Positions 15,309-31,408 of a stretch of 47,125 nucleotides of DNA are shown piece by piece. Both the position numbers and the translations under genes were made by a program. The stretch comes from Aquificota bacterium (GTDB taxonomy: Bacteria; Aquificota; Aquificia; Aquificales; Aquificaceae), in contig JAADCR010000001.1 of assembly GCA_013154375.1 (NCBI GenBank), positions 1-47,125 of the forward strand, read 5' to 3'. Under the pieces are notes generated by a model. It was given only the letters and a program-made list of their open reading frames with translations. It made no database searches and was not told the DNA's origin. Within the stretch, counting starts at the first letter, position 1; the number at the start of each line of letters is the position of its first letter.

Positions 15309-16506
15309 ACTGCTCGTCCACGTCTGCTGTGCCCCCGACGCGCTTTACTTTCTTAAGCGCTTCCGTCAAGACCACCCCGAGGCCGAGCTCTACGCCTACT
15401 TCTACGACCCCAACATCCACCCGCCCGAGGAGTACCTGCTCCGCTTAAAAGAGACCGAGCGCGTCTGTAAAGAGCTCTCTATAAAGCTCGTAGAAGGCCC
15501 CTACGAGCCCGAGCGCTGGCTAACCGCCGTTAAAGGTCTGGAGGGAGAGCCCGAGGGCGGAGCCCGCTGCTCCGTCTGCTTTACCGAGCGGCTCGAAAGC
15601 TCCGCCCGTCTGGCGCGTAAGCTCGGAGCCACCGCCTTCACCACCACGCTCCTCATGAGCCCGCGGAAAAACCGCAACGCCCTAATCGAGGCCGGCCGGA
15701 CCGCCGCACGCAGACACGGCCTTACCTTCCTCTCCCCCGACTACCGGAAAGGCGGCGGCACGCAGGAGCTTTACCGCCTCTCTAACGAGTACGGCCTGTA
15801 CCGGCAGAGCTACTGCGGCTGCATTTACGGCCTTATCTCCTCAAAACCGAAAGACGCGGAGCGTCTGCTCTCTCTCACCTCACCCCGCCCTCCCGGCTCA
15901 CCCGCCGAGAAGCTCCTTATAAAAGAGCTCCGCCTCTTTGCCCAAGAGCTCGGCCTACCCGTCTACGAAGAGAGCTTCCCCTTCCTAAACTGGCGGCTAA
16001 AGCGTGCGCTCCTCGAGTGTGACGGCGAGCCGGTACCTTCCGAGGTGCTGCCCTACTCACCCTCCCTGCGCGGTCAGGTAAAGGCCGACTTCGTCAGACA
16101 GAACGGCCCCTTTCTATACTTCAACAAACAGCACCTGAGGGTCTTACTATCGGACCGGCCCGTCCGGCCCTCGTTAAGCCCCGTCACCTACCCAACTTTC
16201 GTAGTACCCGCCTCTTACGAGCAGAAACTAAAGACCCGGCGCGTAAAAGCCCTCTTAGAGACCGAGCTCTTTCACGACGAGACGAGCGTTTTAGTAATAG
16301 GAGAGGCAAAAGACGCCTACGGCGTGCCCGCCGACGCGCCCCGCCTAACCGCGGAGAAGCTCAAGCGGCTCGTCCGCGAGCACGAGGGTAAGATAAAAAG
16401 AGGCGAGCTGAGCGTAGCGCTTTTAGGCGCCCAGAGTCTCGGCGCGGGAGAGCGGTTCGCCCGCGAGGAGCTGAGGCTGAACTTAATCATGGTTTTAGAA
16501 TATTAG
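15295..16506 (+). CDS. queH: QueH-like epoxyqueuosine reductase with long C-terminal extension
   Basis: 403 aa, about twice the usual QueH/DUF208 length. QueH reduces epoxyqueuosine to queuosine in tRNA using an iron-sulfur cluster. The N-terminal domain (1-200) has the expected cysteines: C11-C12 in HVCCAPD, C92-x2-C95 (RCSVC), and C174/C176 (YCGCIYG). The remaining 200 residues have no cysteine pairs and match no family I recognise; they include KADFVRQNGPFLYFNKQ. Its ATG overlaps the end of hspR by 14 bp. QueF, an earlier enzyme of the same pathway, is encoded at 33471-33851, which supports the role. Confidence 0.75.
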   Translation: MSRDKLLVHVCCAPDALYFLKRFRQDHPEAELYAYFYDPNIHPPEEYLLRLKETERVCKELSIKLVEGPYEPERWLTAVKGLEGEPEGGARCSVCFTERLESSARLARKLGATAFTTTLLMSPRKNRNALIEAGRTAARRHGLTFLSPDYRKGGGTQELYRLSNEYGLYRQSYCGCIYGLISSKPKDAERLLSLTSPRPPGSPAEKLLIKELRLFAQELGLPVYEESFPFLNWRLKRALLECDGEPVPSEVLPYSPSLRGQVKADFVRQNGPFLYFNKQHLRVLLSDRPVRPSLSPVTYPTFVVPASYEQKLKTRRVKALLETELFHDETSVLVIGEAKDAYGVPADAPRLTAEKLKRLVREHEGKIKRGELSVALLGAQSLGAGERFAREELRLNLIMVLEY

Positions 16507-16509
16507 AAT
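16504..16509 (+). promoter_or_regulatory. Putative tolC -10 box built on the queH stop codon
   Basis: TAGAAT begins with the TAG stop of the queH-like gene. It would start transcription near 16516, giving a leader of about 26 bases that contains the GGGAGG ribosome binding site (16530-16535) before the ATG at 16542. This efflux operon therefore seems to have its own leadered promoter. Confidence 0.4.
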
Positions 16510-16541
16510 ACGCTAATGTGTTTAACTGCCGGGAGGACGGT

Positions 16542-17855
16542 ATGAAGGTAGCAGTTCTTCTGCTTCTTACGGGCGCCCTCTTTGCGGGCGAGCTTACGCT
16601 AAAGCAGGCGGTACGCGACGCGCTCGAGAACAACCTCGAGCTTAAAGCCTACCGCCGTCAGGTTAAGGCCTCCGAGTACGAGTACAAGTCCGTGCGGGGT
16701 CTGCTCTTCCCTACGGTTAAGCTCGGCGAGACCTACACCAAGACCAACATACCCGGCTACTACCTCGTTATAAAGATGAACCAAGAGCGGATTAACCTTC
16801 CCGACTTTAACCCGGCGCGGCTCAACGACCCGCCCGCTATAAACAACTTCGAGACCAAGCTCTCTATAGAGCTCCCCGTCTGGATGGGCGGTAAGCTCCG
16901 TGCCTTTAAAAACATGGCAAAGCTGAAGTGGAAAGGCGACAAAACTAACCTCGGCCGTAAAGAGGAAGAGGTAGTTCTAAAGGTTTACGAAGCTTACGCC
17001 AACGCCGTTCTGGCCAAAGCGGCCATAGAGGCGGCCCGTCAAGCCGTTAAAGACGCCGAAGAGCACGTCCGTCTGGCCGAGAAGGCCCACGAGACGGGCG
17101 TAGCCCTCTTTGCCGACGTGCTGCGCGCCCGCGTCTACCTCTCTAAGGCCCGCGAGAAGCTAAGACAGGCCGAGAACAACTACCGCGTGGCCAAAGAGGC
17201 CCTCAAGCTCGTAACCAACAAAGACTACGGCGAGTTTGAGGTTAAAAGCTTTACGGGCTGCCCCGAGCTGTCTAAAGAGCGGCTGCTGAAGGTGGCCCTC
17301 TCCTCGCGCGAAGACTACGCCGCCCTTAACTACTACGTTAGGTCTTTAAAAGAGGGCGTAAAGAGCGCCCGCGCCGACTACCTGCCCAAGCTCTTTGCCT
17401 TTGCCAGCTGGTACATGTACGACCAAGACCAGCCTTTTAGCAACGAAGGCGACGGGTACATGCTCGGTCTCGCCCTCACGTGGGACTTCAACCTCGGCTT
17501 CGCTCCCCTTTACAAAGCTAAAAGCTTTAAAGAGCAAGAGCTGGCCCTGCGGCGCCGCCGCGAGCTTCTGGCCAAAGCCATAAAGTTCCAGATAGAAGAG
17601 GCTTTCGCGGCGTACCAGAACGCCCTCGCCTCTTACGAGTCGGCGAAGGCCCGTCTGGAGGAGGCTAAAGAGGTGGTGAGGGTTATGAAGAAGCGTTACG
17701 AGGAGGGGATGGCCCGCATGGTGGACCTCCTCGACGCCCAGACGCAGCTCGACATGGCCCGCTTTGAGCTGGTGCAGGCACTAAAAGCCTGTAACGTAGC
17801 CTACGCTAAAGCCCTCTTCTCGGCGGGAGTACTTAAGGAGGAGGTTCTAAAATGA
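16542..17855 (+). CDS. tolC: TolC-family outer membrane efflux protein
   Basis: 437 aa from the ATG at 16542. The frame opens at a GTG at 16518, but the signal peptide (MKVAVLLLLTGALFAG) starts at the ATG, which has GGGAGG 6 bases upstream. TolC trimers form the outer-membrane duct and long periplasmic alpha barrel of tripartite pumps. The two halves of the family repeat are visible as long helical segments rich in Ala, Lys and Glu (about 140-230 and 345-430), for example AYANAVLAKAAIEAARQAV. It is the first gene of a complete tolC-hlyD-RND operon, coupled to the next gene by an ATGA overlap. Confidence 0.93.
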   Translation: MKVAVLLLLTGALFAGELTLKQAVRDALENNLELKAYRRQVKASEYEYKSVRGLLFPTVKLGETYTKTNIPGYYLVIKMNQERINLPDFNPARLNDPPAINNFETKLSIELPVWMGGKLRAFKNMAKLKWKGDKTNLGRKEEEVVLKVYEAYANAVLAKAAIEAARQAVKDAEEHVRLAEKAHETGVALFADVLRARVYLSKAREKLRQAENNYRVAKEALKLVTNKDYGEFEVKSFTGCPELSKERLLKVALSSREDYAALNYYVRSLKEGVKSARADYLPKLFAFASWYMYDQDQPFSNEGDGYMLGLALTWDFNLGFAPLYKAKSFKEQELALRRRRELLAKAIKFQIEEAFAAYQNALASYESAKARLEEAKEVVRVMKKRYEEGMARMVDLLDAQTQLDMARFELVQALKACNVAYAKALFSAGVLKEEVLK

Positions 17856-18976
17856 GGACGGTGCTTAAGTATCTGTTCTTCCTCGTGCTGCCTGTGACGC
17901 TGATAATCATGTGGCTGGCGGGCGTGTTCCACGAGAAGATACACGCTAAAGAGGTCGAGAGGCCCGCGCGCGAGGTAACCGGCGTTAAAACCGCACCCGT
18001 AAAAGCCGTCACGGAAGTAAAGGTACCCTTCAGCGCCACCGTAACCGCCTCCGACCGCGCGGAGGTCTCCACGCGCGTAATGGGCTACGTCGTTAAAGAG
18101 CTCGTTAAAGAAGGCCAGCTCGTTAAAAAGGGCCAGACGCTCTACGTCATAGACCCTAGGGACGTAAAGGCCCAGACGGAGATATCCAGACAGCGGATAG
18201 AGCAGGCGCGTAAAAACTATCTGGCCGCAAAAGCCGGTTACGAGGCCGCTAAGAAAACCTACGAGCGGTTTAAGAAGCTACTTAAAGAAGGAGCCGTTAC
18301 GCAGCATGAGTTTGACATGGTCGAGGCTCAGTTTAAAGCCGCCGAGGCCCGTCTTAAGGCCGCGGAGGCCGAGATAAAAGTGGCCCAAGAGGCCTACAAA
18401 GCCGCTACCGCTCAGCTCTCGTACGTCGAGATTAAGGCTCCCTTTACCGGTTACGTGGTACAGAAGTTCGCCGACAAGGGCGACATAGCCGCCCCCGGAC
18501 ACCCCCTGCTCGTGCTCGAGAAGCGGCCTTACAAGGTAGAGGTGTCCCTGCCGGAGAAGTACCAAAAGAAGGTTAAGCTCGGCGACGAGCTGGAGGTTTT
18601 CGTCGAGGCGCTTAAAAAGAGCTTTAAGGCTAAAGTGACGGAGCTCGAGCCCGCGGTGGACCCCTACACGCGCACCTTCAAAGTTAAGGCCCTTATAGAA
18701 GGCGAAGGGCTAAAGAGCGGGCTTTACGCCAAGGTCTATCTGGTGGAGAAGCTCGACAAACCTACGGTGCTCGTGCCTAAAAGCGCCGTCTACAGGCGCT
18801 GGGACTTTACGGGCGTGTTCGTCGTACTGCCGGAAGGCATTATAGAGCTGCGGATGGTAAGGCTCGGCAGAGAGTTTGACGGCTACTACGAGGTGCTCTC
18901 GGGCGTCGAGCCGGGAGAGGTGATTATCGTAGAAGGCGTAGAGCGCGCCTGCGACGGCTGTCGTATAGGAGGTTAA
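17852..18976 (+). CDS. Periplasmic adaptor (membrane fusion) protein of RND efflux pump
   Basis: 374 aa, HlyD/AcrA class. An N-terminal membrane anchor (FFLVLPVTLIIMWLAGVF) is followed by a lipoyl half-motif (VMGYVVKELVKEGQLVKKGQ), a coiled-coil hairpin (about 105-185), the second lipoyl half (YVEIKAPFTGYVVQKFADKG), and beta-barrel and membrane-proximal domains. It bridges TolC and the RND pump. It overlaps tolC by 4 bp and is 3 bp before the pump gene. An oddity is a C-terminal CDGC motif (C367, C370) just before the stop, unusual for this family and possibly metal- or redox-related. Confidence 0.93.
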   Translation: MRTVLKYLFFLVLPVTLIIMWLAGVFHEKIHAKEVERPAREVTGVKTAPVKAVTEVKVPFSATVTASDRAEVSTRVMGYVVKELVKEGQLVKKGQTLYVIDPRDVKAQTEISRQRIEQARKNYLAAKAGYEAAKKTYERFKKLLKEGAVTQHEFDMVEAQFKAAEARLKAAEAEIKVAQEAYKAATAQLSYVEIKAPFTGYVVQKFADKGDIAAPGHPLLVLEKRPYKVEVSLPEKYQKKVKLGDELEVFVEALKKSFKAKVTELEPAVDPYTRTFKVKALIEGEGLKSGLYAKVYLVEKLDKPTVLVPKSAVYRRWDFTGVFVVLPEGIIELRMVRLGREFDGYYEVLSGVEPGEVIIVEGVERACDGCRIGG

Positions 18977-18979
18977 GGG

Positions 18980-22978
<3,999 letters not shown>

Positions 22979-24278
22979 ATGAAGGACGCGGTAGTAGTTG
23001 TAGGCGGCGGTCTGGCGGGCGTAGAGGCCGCTTGGCGGATAGCGCAGGAAGGGTTTAAGGTAAAGCTCTACGAGATGAGGCCTAAAAAGATGACGCCCGC
23101 ACACAGAACGGGTAAGCTGGCCGAGCTCGTCTGCAGCAACACCCTCGGCGGGCTCGAGCTTACCACGGGTGCGGGCCTTTTAAAGGCCGAGATGGACCTG
23201 CTCGGCTCGCTCGTTCTCGAGGCGGCGCGGCACGCCCGCGTACCGGCCGGCGGCGCGCTGGCGGTGGACCGCGAGCTTTTCGCCTCCTACGTAACCGAGA
23301 AGCTCGAGTCGCACCCCAACGTAGAGGTAATAAGAGAGGAAGTTACGGAGATACCGTCCGATAGGCCTTTAATAATAGCTACGGGGCCTCTAACCTCGGA
23401 GGCACTTACGGAGGAGATAAAAAAGCTCGTCGGGCACGAGACGCTCTACTTTTACGACGCCATAGCTCCCATAGTTGAGGCCGACAGCGTAGACTTCAGT
23501 AAAGGCTTCTGGGGCTCGCGTTACGGTAAAGGCGGCGACGACTACTTTAACTGCGTCTTAACCGAGGAGGAGTACCGCCGCTTTTACGAGGAGCTCCTTA
23601 AGGCCGAGAAGGTAGAGCCTAAGGAGTTCGAGAAGGCCGTCTACTTTGAGGGCTGCATGCCCATAGAGGAGATGGCCCGTAGGGGCTACAAGACGCTCCT
23701 GCACGGACCCATGAGGCCCGTAGGTCTAATAGACCCGCGGACGGGCAGAGAGCCTTTCGCCGTAGTCCAGCTAAGGAAAGAGAACAGAGAAGGGACGCTT
23801 CTGTCTCTGGTGGGCTTCCAGACGAAGCTTACCTACAAGGAGCAGAAGAGGGTCTTTAGGCTTATACCCTGTTTAAGAAACGCCGTTTTCGTCCGGCTCG
23901 GCTCTATCCACAGGAACACCTTCATCCAGTCAAACAGGGTCTTAAGGCCGGACCTCTCGTTAAGGAGCGACCGGGCGCTCTTTTTCGCCGGGCAGATTAC
24001 GGGCGTGGAGGGCTACGCGGCCTCCGCGGCCACGGGCATACTGGCGGGCATTAACGCGGTAAGACTCCTAAAGGGAGAAGAGCCCGTAGTCCCGCCGCGC
24101 GAGACGATGCTCGGGGCACTGGTTCACTACATAACGGAGAAAGAGGGGGAGCTCCAGCCCATGAACCCGGTCTTCGGTCTGCTCCCGCCGCTGCCGTTTA
24201 AAGTTAAAGACAAGCGGAAGAAAAAAGAGCTTATGGCCCGTAGAGCTTTAGAGGCCCTGAAGCGCTGGCTCGAAGAGG

Positions 24279-27056
<2,778 letters not shown>

Positions 27057-27080
27057 AAGAGAATAATTTATACTGGTGTT
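27057..27080. promoter_or_regulatory. Divergent leaderless promoters, uvrA / mlaF
   Basis: The whole gap is 24 bp. Plus: TATACT at 27069-27074, ending 6 bases before the mlaF GTG at 27081, which is the predicted transcription start itself. Minus: TAAATT (27070-27065, gap 8) or TATAAA (27072-27067, gap 10) for uvrA. The boxes overlap head to head, and any -35 elements must lie inside the opposite coding region. Confidence 0.55.
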
Positions 27081-27860
27081 GTGAGTACGCGGAGCGTCGT
27101 TATAGAGGTTAAGAACCTTTACAAGGAGATTAACGGGCGCGTCATTTTAAAGAACGTCTCGTTTGAGGTCTACGAAGGAGAGATATTTACCATCATAGGC
27201 GGGAGCGGTAGCGGTAAGACCTCAATAACGAAGATTATCGTAGGGCTGTGGAAGCCTACGCGCGGGCTCGTGAGGGTGTTCGGTAAAGAGGTGGACAAGC
27301 TGACGCGCGACGAGCTGGACGAGCTTAGAAAAAAGATTGGTTACGTCTTCCAAGAGGGGGCGCTTTTTGACAGCTACAAGGTCTGGGAGAACGTGGTCTT
27401 TTACTACCTCGAGCATACTAACATGCCCGTGGAGAAGCTGCGGAAGCTCGCCCTCGAGAAGCTTAAGATGGTTAATCTGGACGAGAAGGTTATGGACCTC
27501 TACCCGTCGGACCTCTCGGGCGGCATGCGTAAGCGCGTGGCCATAGCGCGGGCCATAGCCACCGAGCCTAAGCTCGTTATATACGACGAGCCCACCTCGG
27601 GTCTGGACCCTATAACGAGCCGCGTTATAGACCGTCTTATACTTACCTTACGCGACCGGACGCGCAGCACCGCGCTGGTGGTTACGCACGACATGATATC
27701 GGCCTTCACCATATCCGACCGCGTTATGGTCATAAAACAGGGCGAGATTATAGCCATAGGCCCGCCGCACGAGGTTATGGAGAACCCGCACCCGTACATA
27801 CAGGCCTTCGTCGGCGACCTTAAAGAGTGTCTAAAGCCTAAAGCCTACGCACCTTCTTAA
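27081..27860 (+). CDS. mlaF: MlaF/Ttg2A-type ABC ATPase
   Basis: 259 aa from the GTG at 27081 ([12 protein letters not shown]). The open frame continues upstream into uvrA but has no better start. It resembles the ATPase of the Mla lipid-transport system, which moves phospholipids between the membranes: Walker [11 protein letters not shown], signature [14 protein letters not shown], Walker [14 protein letters not shown] and the H-loop VVTHD are all present. The partner permease (MlaE) and MCE protein (MlaD) are not adjacent, so it is an orphan ATPase here. The 3' end overlaps the MsbA-like gene by 23 bp. Confidence 0.82.
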   Translation: MSTRSVVIEVKNLYKEINGRVILKNVSFEVYEGEIFTIIGGSGSGKTSITKIIVGLWKPTRGLVRVFGKEVDKLTRDELDELRKKIGYVFQEGALFDSYKVWENVVFYYLEHTNMPVEKLRKLALEKLKMVNLDEKVMDLYPSDLSGGMRKRVAIARAIATEPKLVIYDEPTSGLDPITSRVIDRLILTLRDRTRSTALVVTHDMISAFTISDRVMVIKQGEIIAIGPPHEVMENPHPYIQAFVGDLKECLKPKAYAPS

Positions 27861-29472
27861 CTTTCCCTTCCTCAAGCTCGAGAAGCAGGCTGCAGTAGGC
27901 GAAGTTACTCTCGCGGTGCGCCACTATAAAAACCGTCTTTTCTTTAAAGACGGTGAAGAGGTTGTTAAGCACCCTCCTCTCCGTCTCGGCGTCCAAAGCG
28001 GAGGTGGGCTCGTCGAGTAGTATAAGCTCCCCGCCTCTTAAAAAGACGCGTGCCAGACCCAAGCGCTGCCTCTCCCCGCCCGAGAGGTTCCTCCCGCCTT
28101 CCTCTACCGGGTAGTCGAGCCCGTAGGGCGAGCTTAAGACGAACTCGCAGGCCGCCAGCTCGAGGCTCTTAATAAGCTCCTCCTCCGTAGCTCCGGGCTT
28201 TGCTATAAGGAGGTTCTCCCTTACGGTGCCTTTAAAGAGGAAAGGCTCCTGCGTGGCCATAGAGACGCGGGCGCGCAGCGACGAGAGCCTGAAGCGCCTA
28301 AGCTCGACCCCGTCTACGAGCACGCTACCCTCGTACTCGACGAGCCTCGGGAGAACCCTTAGAAGCGTCGACTTCCCGCTCCCGGTGGGACCTTTTATAC
28401 CCACCTTCTCGCCCTTCTTTACGGTGAGGCTCACCTCTTTTAGAATCTCTTTCCCGTCGGCCTTTACCGAGACGCGCTCGAGCCGGAGCTCCTTTTTTAG
28501 TCCTCTAAAGGGCTCGGTCCCGTCCTTCTCGGCAGGAAGCTTTAGAAAGCCCTCGAGACGCTCAAACAGCGGCTCGGCGCCCTTTACGTGCATTACCGCC
28601 TTCTGGAGGTCCATAAGGGGCTTCTGGAGCATAAAGAGCGCCGTTAAGTAAGAGACGAAGTCGCCCGCGGTTATAACTCCTTCGGCTACGCGTCTCCCGC
28701 CGAGCAGCAGAAAGACCGCCACCACGGCGTAGCCGAAGAGGTAGTTCGTAAAGCTGTTTGAGAGAGCGTAGGCGTGGAGCTTTACCGAGGCTCTAAAGAG
28801 TAGCTCCGAGGCCTGCTCGAACCGCTTTAAAAAGAAGCTCTCGGCCATAAAGAGCTTTATGCTCTCTATCCCCCTAAAGCTCTCGTTTATAAGACTTGCC
28901 AGCCGGCTTACCTGCTCGCGCTGGCGCTTAAGGTGTTTCTTTTTCTTGTCAGAGAAGTAGCGCGTAATGAAGTAAAACGGCGGCGCAAGGAGCGTGAGGT
29001 AGAGCGTAAGGTAGGCGTCGCGGTAAATAAGTACGCCGGCCAAGGCGGCCACTAAAAAGGGCTCGCGCAGCAGCTTGGGCACATGCTCGGCCACGAGCTG
29101 ACGGAGGAGCTCAACGTCGTTAAGGGCACGGCTTACCGCGTCGCCCGAGCTCGTGGCTAAAAAGACGTTTAACGGGCTTTTAAGGAGTTTGTGAAAGAGC
29201 TCCTTACGGAGCTCCTTTACGAGCCGCTCCGAGGCGTAGCCGATGAGGTAAGAGGAGATAAACTGGCCCGTCTGGGCCGTAAGGCCGTAGCCGAGTAAAG
29301 CCAGTGCGGTGATGTACAGCTCGTCGGCGTTTCTCTCTACAAAGACCTCGTCGACGACCTTTTTTACCGTAAGGGCCAGACCCGCGTTCCCGGCCGAGTA
29401 GACGAGCGAGCCTAAGAACGAGAGGGCTATAAGGTGAAGGTGCGGTTTTACGAGCCGCCAGAGGAGCTTCAT
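27838..29472 (-). CDS. MsbA-like ABC exporter (fused membrane and ATPase domains)
   Basis: 544 aa, slightly short for the class. An N-terminal six-helix exporter domain (about 1-300) is followed by an ATPase domain with Walker [13 protein letters not shown] (about 355-366), signature NLSGGERQRLGLARV, Walker [13 protein letters not shown] and H-loop IVAHR. Such half-transporters work as dimers; MsbA flips lipid A-core, others export drugs or peptides. It is the last gene of the run with the LapA/LapB fusion, which favours a lipid A role, but by context only. It overlaps the DUF4388-like gene by 4 bp (ATGA) and mlaF by 23 bp at the 3' end. Confidence 0.85.
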   Translation of the reverse strand: MKLLWRLVKPHLHLIALSFLGSLVYSAGNAGLALTVKKVVDEVFVERNADELYITALALLGYGLTAQTGQFISSYLIGYASERLVKELRKELFHKLLKSPLNVFLATSSGDAVSRALNDVELLRQLVAEHVPKLLREPFLVAALAGVLIYRDAYLTLYLTLLAPPFYFITRYFSDKKKKHLKRQREQVSRLASLINESFRGIESIKLFMAESFFLKRFEQASELLFRASVKLHAYALSNSFTNYLFGYAVVAVFLLLGGRRVAEGVITAGDFVSYLTALFMLQKPLMDLQKAVMHVKGAEPLFERLEGFLKLPAEKDGTEPFRGLKKELRLERVSVKADGKEILKEVSLTVKKGEKVGIKGPTGSGKSTLLRVLPRLVEYEGSVLVDGVELRRFRLSSLRARVSMATQEPFLFKGTVRENLLIAKPGATEEELIKSLELAACEFVLSSPYGLDYPVEEGGRNLSGGERQRLGLARVFLRGGELILLDEPTSALDAETERRVLNNLFTVFKEKTVFIVAHRESNFAYCSLLLELEEGKVKKVRRL

Positions 29473-30839
29473 CCTTCGAGCTTAAGCGCGTCGGGCAGCT
29501 CCAAAATTTTAAACACGTCCTTGTAAGGGCTTAGCTCGTTCTCGAGCTCTTCCTCAAACCGTGTGCGGCCGAGGTGCTTAACGAGACTGTCCGAGACCGA
29601 GACGAGTAGGTTAAAAAGCTCCTCCTCGTCCTCTTTACTTAAAGGTGCGGAGGGGTTTACGTACGAGCCGTCGAGGTACAAGTTGGGCTTGCGGGCTACA
29701 AACTCCACGAGTTTTATCCGCTCGCGCTCAAGCCCGTGCTTTCTTAAAAGGTGTAGGAGCTTGTTAATGAGAAACAGGTAAAACAAGGGCTTAACGTTCT
29801 GAGGCCGCACCTCTTTGTAAAGGTAGACCCTAAAGGGCTCTTCGAACAGCACGCGCCAGTTCTCACTCCAGCGGTCTTTCCTTTTTGCCGAGAGGAGTTT
29901 GCCGTCTTGGAAGATAAAAACGAACGAGCCCTCCGGGCTCTCTATTTTTACGGTACCGCGCTCCTTAAGCGTCAGAAGCGTAAGAAAGAGCTTGCCTAAA
30001 GAGGCGTAGCGGTCCTCGCTCTCGACCGCCGGCGTTCCTACGAAAGCCTGCGCGAAGGTCTCTACGAACTCTTCTTTTATCTTTACTACGCTCGCCTTCA
30101 GGTTGCCGAAGGCGTTTAGAAACAGGTCAAACAGCTTAACGCTCGCGGGGTAGACGCCGAATATCTTACCGCCCTTAAAAAAGACGTAAGCTCTCTCGCT
30201 CTCCCCTTCTATCTCGACGAAGCCCGTAAAGCCTTGCGCTTTTAAGCTGTCGACGATGGGAAAGAGGTTCACCTTACCGTACTCCACGCCCTCGAGCACG
30301 TAGTCTAGCCCGATTTCCTCCACGCTCCCGCTCTCTTCCATCCGGGCTACCGAGACGAGTTTCTCCTCGAAGAGCTTCTTAAGCCGACGGGCTTCGGTCA
30401 CGGGGTCTTCCGAGCTTACGAGAATCTCGGCCAAGGTTCTACCGTCGAGCTTCTCGTCTTTAGAGCGGAGCGTGGCCGCGGGCGTTATGACGAACGGCAG
30501 AAGCTCGTCGAGCTCCTTTCTTAAGATGGTGGCCCGTATGACGAGGCCCTCGAGCTCCTCGTCCGCAGGCAGAAACTCCTCTATGGCGCTCTCGGGCTCG
30601 AACGAGAAGTAGCCCTCCGTGTCGAGCATGAGCTCGGCCAGCGCGTAGAGAAGCAGACTCGAGGGGACGGGCTTTCTAAACTCCAAGTTCGCGTAAAAGC
30701 CCTTTACCTTGCGGTTCTCCACGCGCAGAGACAGAAAGAGGTTCTTACTTAAGACGCTTAAGTAGCCGGACTTTGCACCCGGTAGCCCCGAGAGCAGCTC
30801 CGTCAGCTCCTGTGCGGAGCGGAGCTCGCCGCTTATCAT
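29469..30839 (-). CDS. Uncharacterised protein with DUF4388/PATAN-like segments
   Basis: 456 aa, not confidently recognised. Two segments look like DUF4388 (PATAN) effector domains, which often carry signals in bacterial polarity or two-component pathways: GYLSVLSKNLFLSLRVENRK near residue 25, and GFTGFVEIEGESERAYVFFK with GGKIFGVYPA near 215-240. A third, weaker copy may be GTVKIESPEGSFVFIFQDGK near 300. There are no membrane helices or signal peptide. It overlaps the MglA-like GTPase gene by 4 bp and the exporter gene by 4 bp. Its tight coupling to the GTPase suggests it is an effector or regulator of that GTPase; this is inference. Confidence 0.5.
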   Translation of the reverse strand: MISGELRSAQELTELLSGLPGAKSGYLSVLSKNLFLSLRVENRKVKGFYANLEFRKPVPSSLLLYALAELMLDTEGYFSFEPESAIEEFLPADEELEGLVIRATILRKELDELLPFVITPAATLRSKDEKLDGRTLAEILVSSEDPVTEARRLKKLFEEKLVSVARMEESGSVEEIGLDYVLEGVEYGKVNLFPIVDSLKAQGFTGFVEIEGESERAYVFFKGGKIFGVYPASVKLFDLFLNAFGNLKASVVKIKEEFVETFAQAFVGTPAVESEDRYASLGKLFLTLLTLKERGTVKIESPEGSFVFIFQDGKLLSAKRKDRWSENWRVLFEEPFRVYLYKEVRPQNVKPLFYLFLINKLLHLLRKHGLERERIKLVEFVARKPNLYLDGSYVNPSAPLSKEDEEELFNLLVSVSDSLVKHLGRTRFEEELENELSPYKDVFKILELPDALKLEG

Positions 30840-31408
30840 CTTAGGACGCTCCTAAACTTACGGACCACCTCTCGGATTATAGTCTCGAGCGTCTCCTCCA
30901 CGCCCTCACCTTTAACCGCCACCGCAGGCACGGAAGGCCGGCTAAGCCGGTTGAGCCGCTCCTCTAAAACCTCTATAGGCACGGCGTCGGGCAGGTCGCG
31001 TTTGTTGTACTGAAGCACCAGCGGCGTGTCTTTTATGTCTTTCCCGTAGAGCGCCAAGTCTTCGGCCAAGACTTCTAAAAACTCCTCGTTCTCCTTAAGC
31101 CTTCTCTCCGACGAGTCGGCCACGAAGACCACGCCGTCGGCACCCCTCATAACCGTCCTGCGGATGTCCGTGTAGATGTGCTGTCCGGGGACCGTGTAAA
31201 GGGCGAACGTGAGCGTAAAGTCGCCCACTTTGCGCTGCTCGGTAAGAAGGTCGAAAACGAGCGTACGCTCCTCGCGCGTCTCAAACGAGAGGACCTCTTT
31301 GCCCCGCCTCTCGGCAATTTTTACCACGTTCGTCGTCTTACCCGCGAGGGCGGGGCCGTGATAGACTATCTTAAACTTAACCTCTCTCTTTTGCGGGTTT
31401 ACGAGCAC
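30836..31408 (-). CDS. MglA-like Ras-family GTPase
   Basis: 190 aa with a GTG start. It matches the small bacterial GTPases related to MglA, a polarity and motility switch. G1/Walker A GPALAGKT is at 18-25, switch I contains EERTLVFDLL, the G3 element is TVPGQ (72-76) instead of the Ras DxxG, as in MglA, and NKRD is the G4 motif (135-138). It overlaps the 3' end of the LapA/LapB fusion by 32 bp and the next gene by 4 bp. No roadblock-type MglB partner is visible; the DUF4388-like protein downstream may take that place. Candidate roles are control of pili (PilB is in the window) or of envelope export. Confidence 0.82.
   Translation of the reverse strand: MLVNPQKREVKFKIVYHGPALAGKTTNVVKIAERRGKEVLSFETREERTLVFDLLTEQRKVGDFTLTFALYTVPGQHIYTDIRRTVMRGADGVVFVADSSERRLKENEEFLEVLAEDLALYGKDIKDTPLVLQYNKRDLPDAVPIEVLEERLNRLSRPSVPAVAVKGEGVEETLETIIREVVRKFRSVLR

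Noticed and set aside
15295-16506. A frameshift or fusion error explaining the double-length QueH
   Set aside because: The reading frame is continuous with consistent codon use to its natural stop, and the next gene has its own start signals.
29469-30839. Calling the DUF4388-like protein an MglB/roadblock partner
   Set aside because: It is much longer than MglB and shows no roadblock pattern; only the PATAN-like segments can be argued.
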